A stretch of 42,364 nucleotides of DNA from Microbispora sp. ZYX-F-249. GTDB lineage: Bacteria > Actinomycetota > Actinomycetes > Streptosporangiales > Streptosporangiaceae. The stretch covers positions 1-42,364 of the forward strand of contig NZ_JBDJAW010000054.1 of NCBI RefSeq assembly GCF_039649665.1. Reading direction: 5' to 3'. Below, piece after piece: positions 27,987-35,170 of this stretch. Made by a program: the position numbers and the translations under genes. The notes below the pieces were generated by a model. The model had not been told where the DNA came from and did not search any database. It was given only the letters and a program-made list of their open reading frames with translations. How positions within the stretch are numbered: the first letter of the stretch is position 1; each line of letters opens with the position of its first letter.

Positions 27987-29640
27987 GCTCACCGAGTCGC
28001 CCGATCTGCAGGGCGCCTACCCCCGGCTGAGCGATGTGCAGATGCGGACTCTGGCCGCCCACGGCGAGCGTCGCCCGGCTCACCGGGACGACGTGCTGTT
28101 CGCGGAGGGCGACCCGTGCGCCGCCTTCTTCGTCGTACTGAGCGGCAAGGTGGCGACCGTGAAGGGGTACGGAGTCGACGATCAGGTGATCAGGGTCCAC
28201 GGCGCGGGCCGGTTCCTGGGCGAGCTCAACGTGCTCACCGGCCAGGCCAGCTTCATAACCGCCGTGGTGGCGGAGGACGGCGAGGTGCTGGCCGTGCCCG
28301 TGGACGAGCTCCGCCGGCTGGTCGCCGGCGACGAGATCCTGGGCGACCTCGTCCTGCGCGCCTACCTGATCCGCCGCTCGATGCTCATCGGACTGGGGGC
28401 CGGTTTCCGGATCGTGGGCTCCCGCTACTCGCCGGACTGCCGGCGGCTGCGGGAGTTCGCGGCGCGCAACCGGCTGCCGCACCGGTGGATCGACCTGGAG
28501 CAGGACGCCGAGGTCGAGCGCTTCCTGCGGCGGATGGGCGTCACCCCGGCGGAGACACCGGTCGTGATCTGGCGCGGCGAGCTGGTGCTGCGCAACCCCA
28601 CCAACGCGGAGCTGGCCAGGGCGATCGGCCTCCCGGCGCCCAGCGCGCGGGAGACGGTGTGCGACCTGCTCATCGTCGGAGCCGGGCCGGCCGGCCTGGC
28701 CGCCGCGGTCTACGGCGCCTCCGAGGGGCTCGCCACGGTCGTCCTCGACAGCGTCGCCCTGGGCGGCCAGGCGGGCACCTCGTCGCGGATCGAGAACTAT
28801 CTGGGCTTTCCCGCCGGGATCTCCGGTGGCGAGCTGGCCGAGCGGGCGATGATCCAGGCCCGCAAGTTCGGCGCGGAGCTCTGCGTCCCGGCGGAGGCGT
28901 GCACGCTGCGAGAGCACGAAGGCCATCACCTCGTCACCCTGAAGGAGGGCACGACGGTCCACGCGCGCACGCTGCTCATCGTGACAGGCGTCCGCTACCG
29001 GAGGCTTGACGTGCCGGACCTGGAGAGGTTCGAGGCGACCAGCGTCTACTACGCGGCCACCGCGTTCGAGGCGCAGATGTGCAGCCGGGACCCGGTCGTC
29101 GTCGTGGGCGGGGGCAACTCGGCCGGCCAGGCCGCGCTGTTCCTCGCCCACCGCGTCTCCTCCGTCCGCCTGCTCGTACGCGACGGCGAGCTGACCAGGA
29201 ACATGTCCCGCTACCTGGCGGTCGAGATCGAACAGCACCCCGGCATTCAGGTGATGACGAACACCGAGGTCCGGCGGCTGGTCGGGCGGGAGACGCTCGA
29301 TGCGGTCGTCGTCGAGCACAACGTCACGGGGGAGCGGTTCACCGTCGAGGCCCGCGCGATGTTCGTCTTCATCGGTGCGGAGCCGTACACCCGATGGCTG
29401 GCCGACGAGGTCGCACTCGACTCCCGGGGATACATCTTCACCGGGCTGGACGCCGCTCGTTCCGGCAGGAAGGGCGTGCCGGACTCCGCGGGCCGGCCGT
29501 TCCCGCTGGAGACCAGCAGGGCGGGGGTGTTCGCGGCCGGCGACGTGCGGAACGGATCGATCAAACGGGTCGCGTCGGCCGTCGGCGAGGGCGCGATGGC
29601 CGTGCGCCTCGTGCACGAACACCTTCAGCCGAGGGGCTGA
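27970..29640 (+). CDS. cNMP-binding / thioredoxin-like / FAD-dependent oxidoreductase fusion
   Basis: This is a 556-residue three-part protein. Residues about 20-140 form a cyclic-nucleotide-binding domain (LFAEGDPCAAFFVVLSGKVA, FLGELNVLTGQ). Residues about 147-225 look like a degenerate thioredoxin/glutaredoxin fold (SRYSPDCRRLREF). From about 235 comes a thioredoxin-reductase-like flavoprotein with FAD loop LLIVGAGPAGLAAA, GGQAG, an NAD(P) loop VVVVGGGNSAGQAALF, and the C-terminal FAD motif GVFAAGDVRNGSIKR. The CxxC normally found near residue 360 is replaced (SVYYAATAFEAQ), so electrons cannot pass through the usual disulfide. SPDC in the middle domain is a possible substitute. The cNMP domain suggests activation by a nucleotide ligand. 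The start overlaps the thioredoxin gene by 17 bases. Confidence 0.88.
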   Translation: MRWPDELTESPDLQGAYPRLSDVQMRTLAAHGERRPAHRDDVLFAEGDPCAAFFVVLSGKVATVKGYGVDDQVIRVHGAGRFLGELNVLTGQASFITAVVAEDGEVLAVPVDELRRLVAGDEILGDLVLRAYLIRRSMLIGLGAGFRIVGSRYSPDCRRLREFAARNRLPHRWIDLEQDAEVERFLRRMGVTPAETPVVIWRGELVLRNPTNAELARAIGLPAPSARETVCDLLIVGAGPAGLAAAVYGASEGLATVVLDSVALGGQAGTSSRIENYLGFPAGISGGELAERAMIQARKFGAELCVPAEACTLREHEGHHLVTLKEGTTVHARTLLIVTGVRYRRLDVPDLERFEATSVYYAATAFEAQMCSRDPVVVVGGGNSAGQAALFLAHRVSSVRLLVRDGELTRNMSRYLAVEIEQHPGIQVMTNTEVRRLVGRETLDAVVVEHNVTGERFTVEARAMFVFIGAEPYTRWLADEVALDSRGYIFTGLDAARSGRKGVPDSAGRPFPLETSRAGVFAAGDVRNGSIKRVASAVGEGAMAVRLVHEHLQPRG

Positions 29641-29672
29641 GCCGCCCACGCGGGGGAGGAAGGGGACTGGCG

Positions 29673-30125
29673 ATGGCAGAAGTGATGGCGGTGCCGAGGT
29701 TCGAGCGGTTCTTCAGGACGGCGGCGGGCCTCGACGTCGACAAGGAGGATCTCCGGCGCTACAGCGACTTCGTGAACCAGAAGCTGCACGACCTGCTGGT
29801 GATCGGCGAGGCCCACGCGAAGGCGAACGTCCGGGACATCATCGAGCCCTGGGACCTGCCCATCACCAAGGGCCTCCAGGAGAGCATCCACCGGTTCCGC
29901 GACCTCGACGAGGACATCGAGCTGAAGCCCATCCTGGAGCAGCTCGCGGCGTTGCCTCCGCTCGACCTGTCCATCGGCGAGGAGGTGAGGGAACGGCTGC
30001 CCGAGATCGTCGGCGGGCTGTCGCTGGCGCTGGCGCGCACGTTCACCATCCTCGATCCCGGCCTGAAGAATCCGAGGACCGAGCAGTGGGAACGCGTGAT
30101 CCGCCTTTTCGAGCTGCTGCTCTAG
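29673..30125 (+). CDS. DUF1931 family protein (predicted histone-like fold)
   Basis: This is a 150-residue protein starting at ATG 29673 behind a purine-rich ribosome region (GGGGGAGGAAGGGG). It matches DUF1931 almost end to end: RFERFFRTAAGLDVDKEDLR, KANVRDIIEPWDLPITKGLQ, and the C-terminal LALARTFTILDPGLKNPRTE. Members of this family fold like a tandem histone-fold pair, but their function is not established. DNA binding or a structural stress role are both possible. It lies 32 bases after the flavoprotein gene and 13 before the dehydrogenase gene. Confidence 0.88.
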   Translation: MAEVMAVPRFERFFRTAAGLDVDKEDLRRYSDFVNQKLHDLLVIGEAHAKANVRDIIEPWDLPITKGLQESIHRFRDLDEDIELKPILEQLAALPPLDLSIGEEVRERLPEIVGGLSLALARTFTILDPGLKNPRTEQWERVIRLFELLL

Positions 30126-30138
30126 AAGCGAGGACATC

Positions 30139-31290
30139 ATGAAGGCAGTCGTATACGAGGGACCCCGGCAGGTGGGCGTCAAGGACGTGCCGGACGCGCG
30201 GATAGAGATGCCCACCGACGTCCTGGTCCGTGTCACCACGACCAACATCTGCGGCTCCGACCTGCATATGTACGAAGGCCGGACCGACCTGGAGCCGGGC
30301 CGTGTCCTCGGCCACGAGAACCTCGGCGAGGTGGTCGAGGTGGGGCCGGGAGTAGTACGCGTCCGCGTCGGCGACATGGTCTGCGTGCCGTTCAACGTCG
30401 CGTGCGGCTTCTGCGCCAACTGCGAGAGAGGCCTGACCGCCTTCTGCCTCACCACCAACCCGGAGCCGGGGGTGGACGGGGCCGCTTACGGCTTCGCGGA
30501 CATGGGCCCGTACAACGGCGGCCAGGCCGAGCTGCTGCGCGTGCCGTTCGGCGACTTCAACTGCCTGGTCCTGCCGGACGACGCGCGGGAGAGGCAGACC
30601 GACTACGTCATGCTGGCCGACATCTGGCCCACCGGCTGGCACGCGACCCAGCTCGCCTGTGTGCAGGCCGGCGACTCGGTCGTGATCTACGGGGCAGGGC
30701 CGGTCGGCCTGATGGCCGCCTACTCCGCGACGTTCAAGAGCGCGGGCATGGTGATGGTCGTGGACCGCCACCCGGACCGGCTGGCCAAGGCCGAGGAGAT
30801 CGGGGCGATCCCGATCGACGACTCCAAGACGTCGCCGGTCGACCAGGTCATGGAGCTCACGCATGGCAGGGGCGCCGACCGGGGCTGCGAGTGCGTGGGC
30901 TTCCAGGCACACGACCCCCAGGGACACGAGCATCCCAACATGACGCTGAACAACCTCGTCAAGTCGGTGAGGTTCGCCGGGACGATCGGGGTCGTGGGCG
31001 TGTTCATCCCTATGGATCCCGGCAGCCCCGACGACCTCTACAAGCAGGGCGAGATCGCCTTCGACTACGGGATGTTCTGGTTCAAGGGCCAGACCATGGG
31101 CAACGGTCAGTGCAACGTCAAGAACTACAACCGGCAGCTCTGCACCCTCATCCACGAGGGGAAGGCCCGGCCGTCGTGGGTCGTCTCACACGAGCTGGAT
31201 CTGGACGACGCGCCCGGCGGCTACGAGCACTTCGACCAGCGGGATGCCGGATGGACCAAGGTTGTCCTGCATCCCGCCGGCATCGGCTGA
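30139..31290 (+). CDS. Zinc-dependent dehydrogenase, glutathione-independent formaldehyde dehydrogenase-like
   Basis: This is a 383-residue medium-chain zinc dehydrogenase. Visible are CGSDLHMYEGR with a catalytic zinc Cys, GHENLGEVVEVG, the structural zinc cluster PFNVACGFCANCERGLTAFC, and the Rossmann loop VVIYGAGPVGLMAAYSA. The phrases AYGFADMGPYNGGQAELLRV and MLADIWPTGWHAT are shared with formaldehyde dismutase and glutathione-independent formaldehyde dehydrogenase, which bind NAD tightly. It probably detoxifies small aldehydes; the actual substrate is not known. It is 13 bases downstream of the DUF1931 gene. Confidence 0.88.
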   Translation: MKAVVYEGPRQVGVKDVPDARIEMPTDVLVRVTTTNICGSDLHMYEGRTDLEPGRVLGHENLGEVVEVGPGVVRVRVGDMVCVPFNVACGFCANCERGLTAFCLTTNPEPGVDGAAYGFADMGPYNGGQAELLRVPFGDFNCLVLPDDARERQTDYVMLADIWPTGWHATQLACVQAGDSVVIYGAGPVGLMAAYSATFKSAGMVMVVDRHPDRLAKAEEIGAIPIDDSKTSPVDQVMELTHGRGADRGCECVGFQAHDPQGHEHPNMTLNNLVKSVRFAGTIGVVGVFIPMDPGSPDDLYKQGEIAFDYGMFWFKGQTMGNGQCNVKNYNRQLCTLIHEGKARPSWVVSHELDLDDAPGGYEHFDQRDAGWTKVVLHPAGIG

Positions 31291-31351
31291 CCCTCTCGTG
31301 GCGGCCGCGGGCCTCGCGGTCCGACCGCTGTGGCAGTGAGGGGGACGCGCC

Positions 31352-31819
31352 ATGCGCATGCCGGACGCCCGCTGGCTCAAGCAGAGGCTGCACGACGCCT
31401 TCAACAGGCACGATCTGGACGAGGTGATCCAGTGTCACAGTCAGGACGCGGTCCTGGTGACCCCGGCGGGCGTCGCGGAGGGGCATGAGCAGATCGCCTG
31501 CTACTACGAAGACCTGTTCAGGGGCTTCCCCGACATGCGCATGACGGTCTGGCACACCGTCCTGGGCACCGATCCGGCGGTGACCGAATGGCTGCTCACC
31601 GGCACCCACACCGGGCCCTTCCTACTGCCCGGGGGCCAGGTACTGGAACGAACCGGCCGCCATGTCGCCATCCGAGGCACCAGTACCTGTTCGGTGGGCA
31701 ACGACAAGATCATCAGTCGCCGGATGTATTTCGACCAGCTGGAGCTCTACACCCAGCTCGGCGGGCGCCTCGTCTTCGACGAGCAGCTGTCGCCGTGTGA
31801 GCGGCGAGCGGAGGACTGA
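31352..31819 (+). CDS. SnoaL-like / NTF2-fold protein
   Basis: This is a 155-residue protein with an NTF2-like (SnoaL polyketide cyclase) cone fold. It opens with a helix (LKQRLHDAFNRHDLDEVIQC) and then the strand AVLVTPAGVAEGHEQIACYY. GFPDMRMTVWHTVL and VTEWLLTGTHTGPF are typical of the ester-cyclase group. Family members bind small hydrophobic ligands or act as isomerases and cyclases. No polyketide genes are near, so a role on an oxidised small molecule is a guess. A four-codon run of acidic and basic residues ends the protein, and the next gene starts after three bases. Confidence 0.78.
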   Translation: MRMPDARWLKQRLHDAFNRHDLDEVIQCHSQDAVLVTPAGVAEGHEQIACYYEDLFRGFPDMRMTVWHTVLGTDPAVTEWLLTGTHTGPFLLPGGQVLERTGRHVAIRGTSTCSVGNDKIISRRMYFDQLELYTQLGGRLVFDEQLSPCERRAED

Positions 31820-31822
31820 GCG

Positions 31823-32029
31823 GTGCCGTCAGAGGACATGGGCGACATGGTGACGGTCGAGCTGTTCTTCCAGTGCAGGCACGACGTCGTCAGCGAGGAG
31901 ACCCGGGTTCTGCGGGCCGACTGGGACGCGATGAGCGCGGGCCAGCGCGACGCGTACCTGGCCGACCGCGTCGACGCGCTCGTGTGCGCGAACTCCAGCG
32001 CCGGTTGGAGGGAGATCCAGGAGGGATAG
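31823..32029 (+). CDS. Small protein of unknown function (68 residues)
   Basis: This small gene fills the gap between the SnoaL-like and Gfo/Idh genes. It starts at GTG 31823, three bases after the previous stop. The product is acidic, with one strand-like segment (VTVELFFQCRHDVVSEETRV) and an amphipathic helix (LRADWDAMSAGQRDAYLADR). It contains two cysteines (in FQCRH and VCANS). I do not recognise the family. Its tight packing and codon pattern like its neighbours argue that it is real. Confidence 0.6.
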   Translation: MPSEDMGDMVTVELFFQCRHDVVSEETRVLRADWDAMSAGQRDAYLADRVDALVCANSSAGWREIQEG

Positions 32030-32067
32030 CGGCCGGGCGACGGCCCGTCGTGGGAGTGGGTGAGAGC

Positions 32068-33177
32068 GTGGGCGCGCTGAAGGTGGCTCTCGTGGGGTTG
32101 GGCGTGGCGGCCCAGGTCGTGTACCTCCCGCTGCTCGCCAAGCGGCGGGACATCTTCCAGGTGTCCGCCGTGTGCGACCTGGACGGCGACCACGCAGAGA
32201 CGCTCGGCCGGGAGTTGGGCGTCAGATCCTACGACCGCGCCACGGCCATGGTGGAGGCGGGCGGGTTCGACGCGCTGATCGTCCTCACGCCCGGTTCTCA
32301 CGGGCCGCTCGTGAAGGCGGCCCTCGCCTGCGGCTGCTGGGTGCTGTGCGAGAAGCCGCTCGCCTACAGCCGGGCCGAGCTTCGCGGCATCCCCGGCGAC
32401 GCGCGGCTGATGGTGGGTTATGTGAAGCAGTACGATCCGGCCACGCAGCGCCTGCTGTCGACGCTCGGCGAGGCCGGCGGCGCCAGGGCCGTGCGCCGTC
32501 TGGACGCCACCGTCCTGCACCCCTCCGAGGAGTCGCAGCTCCTGTTCGCCAGAGCTCGGGTGTCGAGGCCGGCGTCCGAGCGGCTCGCCCCCTACCTGGA
32601 AGCCGACAACGAGGCGATCACCCAGGCTCTGGGAACGGTCCCGGAACGGCTGCGGCGCCTCTACTCCCAGGTCTTGCTCGGCGACGTCCGGCACGAGCTG
32701 TCCGTCATGCGGCTGCTGGTCGGCTCGCCCGCGACCGTGGACCATGTGTCCGTCTGGCCGGACGACGTCTTCCCGCCCTCGGTCGAGGTGAGCGGGAGAC
32801 TGCCGGACCCCGCGCGCGGCAGGTACGGCCTGTGCTGGCACCACCTGCCGGACTACCCCGTCTACCGGGAGACGATCGCCGTGCACCACGACCACGGCTC
32901 GCTGGAACTGTGCTTCCCGACCCACTACCTGCTGAACGCCCCGACGAGCCTCACCGTCCTGTCGCGGACCGGCACGGCCGAGCGCACGGTCGCCTACCGA
33001 GACGTCGCGGAGGCGTACGAGCGGCAACTGGTGGCCTTCCACCGGTTTGCCACTCAGGACGAACCACCGCTCACCGGGCTCGACGGGGCGTTGAAGGACA
33101 TTGTCACCGCGCAGCGGATCATCCGCCGCCACGCCGAGCAGACGGGGCTCCCCGTCGGCGGCGAATGCGTGGAGTAG
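32068..33177 (+). CDS. Gfo/Idh/MocA family oxidoreductase
   Basis: This is an NAD(P)-dependent oxidoreductase of about 369 residues. GTG 32068 is preferred because the Rossmann strand follows at once (ALKVALVGLGVAAQVVYLPL); in-frame GTGs at 32050 and 32056 are alternatives. The usual EKP motif is present (VLCEKPLAYSR) with the catalytic Lys. The C-terminal alpha/beta domain includes HELSVMRLLVG, where family members carry the catalytic His. Such enzymes act on sugars, inositols or related polyols; the substrate here is unknown. It belongs to the same gene string, 38 bases after the small protein and 16 before the permease. Confidence 0.82.
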   Translation: MGALKVALVGLGVAAQVVYLPLLAKRRDIFQVSAVCDLDGDHAETLGRELGVRSYDRATAMVEAGGFDALIVLTPGSHGPLVKAALACGCWVLCEKPLAYSRAELRGIPGDARLMVGYVKQYDPATQRLLSTLGEAGGARAVRRLDATVLHPSEESQLLFARARVSRPASERLAPYLEADNEAITQALGTVPERLRRLYSQVLLGDVRHELSVMRLLVGSPATVDHVSVWPDDVFPPSVEVSGRLPDPARGRYGLCWHHLPDYPVYRETIAVHHDHGSLELCFPTHYLLNAPTSLTVLSRTGTAERTVAYRDVAEAYERQLVAFHRFATQDEPPLTGLDGALKDIVTAQRIIRRHAEQTGLPVGGECVE

Positions 33178-33193
33178 GGCGAGTGTGGGCGGT

Positions 33194-35101
33194 ATGGCGA
33201 CCAGGGACAGCGTCCGCTCCTGGCTCCTGGAGGGGCTTCAGCACGAGGACGTGATGCCCGCCGGGCCCCACGTGGTGGAGGCGCCGCACAGGCGGCATGC
33301 CTGGTGGCGGGTCATGTGCCTCACCGGTCTCGACTACTTCTCCACGCTGGGCTACCAGCCGGGGATCGCCGCGCTGGCGGCGGGCCTGCTGTCGCCCGTC
33401 GCGACGGTGTTCCTCGTCGCGTTGACGCTGTTCGGCGCGCTGCCGGTCTACCGGCGGGTCGCGGTGGAGAGCCCGCACGGCCAGGGCTCGGTCGCGATGC
33501 TGGAGCGGCTCGCCCCGAGGTGGTGGGGCAAGCTGTTCGTCCTGGTGCTGCTCGGGTTCGCGGCCACCGATTTCGTGATCACGATGACGCTGTCGGCGGC
33601 CGACGCGACAGCGCACATTCTGGAGAACCCCTTCGTACCGCGTGCCCTCCAGGGGCACCAGCTGGCCGTGACGCTCGGCCTGCTGGCGCTGCTCGGCGCC
33701 GTGTTCCTGCTGGGCTTCAGCGAGGCGATCGGCCTCGCCGTCGTCATCGTGGGCGTCTACCTGTCACTCAACGTTGTGGTGGTGACGGTGGCCCTGCTCC
33801 ATGTCGGCGACCGGCCCGTCCTGGTCGTGGACTGGAAGCAGGCCCTGCTGTCTTCGCACGGCGGGCCGGCGTCGATGGTGCTGCTGTCCCTGCTCGTCAT
33901 GCCCAAGCTCGCCCTCGGCCTGTCCGGGTTCGAGACCGGGGTGGCCGTCATGCCGTTGATCAAGGGGGACCTGGCGGGACAGATCAGGGGAGCCAAAAGG
34001 CTGCTGACGACGGTGGCCCTGGTCATGAGCGTCTTCCTGATCACCAGCAGCTTCGTCACGAGCGTGCTGATCCCGCTGCGGGAGTTCCGGGAGGGCGGCA
34101 GGGCCAACGGTCGGGCCCTGGCGTACCTGGCTCACGCCTATCTTGGAAACGGGTTCGGCACGCTGTACGACGCGAGCACGATCGCGATCCTGTGGTTCGC
34201 GGGCGCTTCCGCGATGGCAGGCCTGCTCAACCTGGTTCCCCGCTACCTTCCCCGGTACGGCATGGCCCCCGACTGGACGCGGGCGGTCCGGCCGCTTGTC
34301 CTGGTCTTCACGGCCGTCGCGTTCGCCATCACCGTGATCTTCCGGGCGAGCGTGACGGCGCAGGGTGGAGCGTACGCCACCGGAGTCCTCGTGCTGATCC
34401 TCTCGGCGGCCGTCGCGGTCACGGTCTCGGTCCACCGGCGTCGCAGGCGCGCGGCGACGGCGGCGTACGCGGCCATCGCCCTCGTCTTGACGTACACGCT
34501 GGTGGCGAACGTGATCGAGCGGCCGGACGGTGTCAAGATTGCGTCGTTCTTCATCGCGGCCATCGTGGTCACCTCGCTGATCTCCCGAGCGACCCGGTCC
34601 ACCGAACTGCGGGTCACCCGCGTGGTCCTCGACCCCCTGGCGGAGCGGTTCCTCCACGAGGTGCCCGGCGACGAGGTCCACCTGATCGCCAACGAGCCGC
34701 AGCGGCGCGACCGGGCGGAGTACGAGGAGAAGCTGCGTGAGCAGTGGCGCAACCACCGGCTGGATCCCGCCACGCCGGTGCTGTTCGTGGAGGCCACCGT
34801 CCCGGACGCGTCGGAGTTCCTGACGGAGCTGCGCGTCCGGGGCGAGGAGCGATACGGGCACCGGATCCTCCGGCTGGAGAGCTCCTCGATCCCGAACGCG
34901 CTGGCCGCCCTGCTGCTCTACATCCGGAACCGCTTCCGCAAGCTGCCGCACATCTACTTCCACTGGGCAGAGGAGAATCCCGTCGCCGCGATGCTTCGTT
35001 ACCTGGTGTTCGGAGTAGGCGACGTCCCGGCGATGACCCGCGAGATCCTGCGGGAGGCCGAGCCGGATCCCGAGCGCCGTCCCCGGGTGCATGTCGGATA
35101 G
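33194..35101 (+). CDS. APC superfamily permease with C-terminal cytoplasmic domain
   Basis: This is a 635-residue transporter starting at ATG 33194. About 12 hydrophobic helices run from residue 50 to about 470. The first, LDYFSTLGYQPGIAALAAGL, has the unwound glycine-containing segment of the APC fold. LALGLSGFETGVAVMPLI corresponds to the helix 6 substrate region. The last 165 residues are soluble (VVLDPLAERFLHEVPGDEVH and following), an arrangement resembling KUP-type potassium transporters and some amino-acid permeases. The substrate could be an amino acid, a polyamine or potassium; sequence alone does not decide. A stress-sigma-like promoter lies just after it. Confidence 0.82.
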   Translation: MATRDSVRSWLLEGLQHEDVMPAGPHVVEAPHRRHAWWRVMCLTGLDYFSTLGYQPGIAALAAGLLSPVATVFLVALTLFGALPVYRRVAVESPHGQGSVAMLERLAPRWWGKLFVLVLLGFAATDFVITMTLSAADATAHILENPFVPRALQGHQLAVTLGLLALLGAVFLLGFSEAIGLAVVIVGVYLSLNVVVVTVALLHVGDRPVLVVDWKQALLSSHGGPASMVLLSLLVMPKLALGLSGFETGVAVMPLIKGDLAGQIRGAKRLLTTVALVMSVFLITSSFVTSVLIPLREFREGGRANGRALAYLAHAYLGNGFGTLYDASTIAILWFAGASAMAGLLNLVPRYLPRYGMAPDWTRAVRPLVLVFTAVAFAITVIFRASVTAQGGAYATGVLVLILSAAVAVTVSVHRRRRRAATAAYAAIALVLTYTLVANVIERPDGVKIASFFIAAIVVTSLISRATRSTELRVTRVVLDPLAERFLHEVPGDEVHLIANEPQRRDRAEYEEKLREQWRNHRLDPATPVLFVEATVPDASEFLTELRVRGEERYGHRILRLESSSIPNALAALLLYIRNRFRKLPHIYFHWAEENPVAAMLRYLVFGVGDVPAMTREILREAEPDPERRPRVHVG

Positions 35102-35117
35102 GCCGGCAGGCTTCCGC

Positions 35118-35142
35118 GTTTGCGCCACCCCGATGGGGGTAT
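35118..35142 (+). promoter_or_regulatory. Candidate SigB/SigF-type stress promoter
   Basis: GTTT at 35118-35121 and GGGTAT at 35137-35142 are separated by 15 bases, matching the GTTT-N(14-16)-GGGTAT pattern of actinomycete SigB/SigF-type stress promoters. It lies in the 69-base gap before the next gene, 29 bases from the chosen ATG. It would allow the last three genes to be expressed separately. Confidence 0.5.
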
Positions 35143-35170
35143 CGGCTGCGCGACCGGGGAGGCGAAGCTC

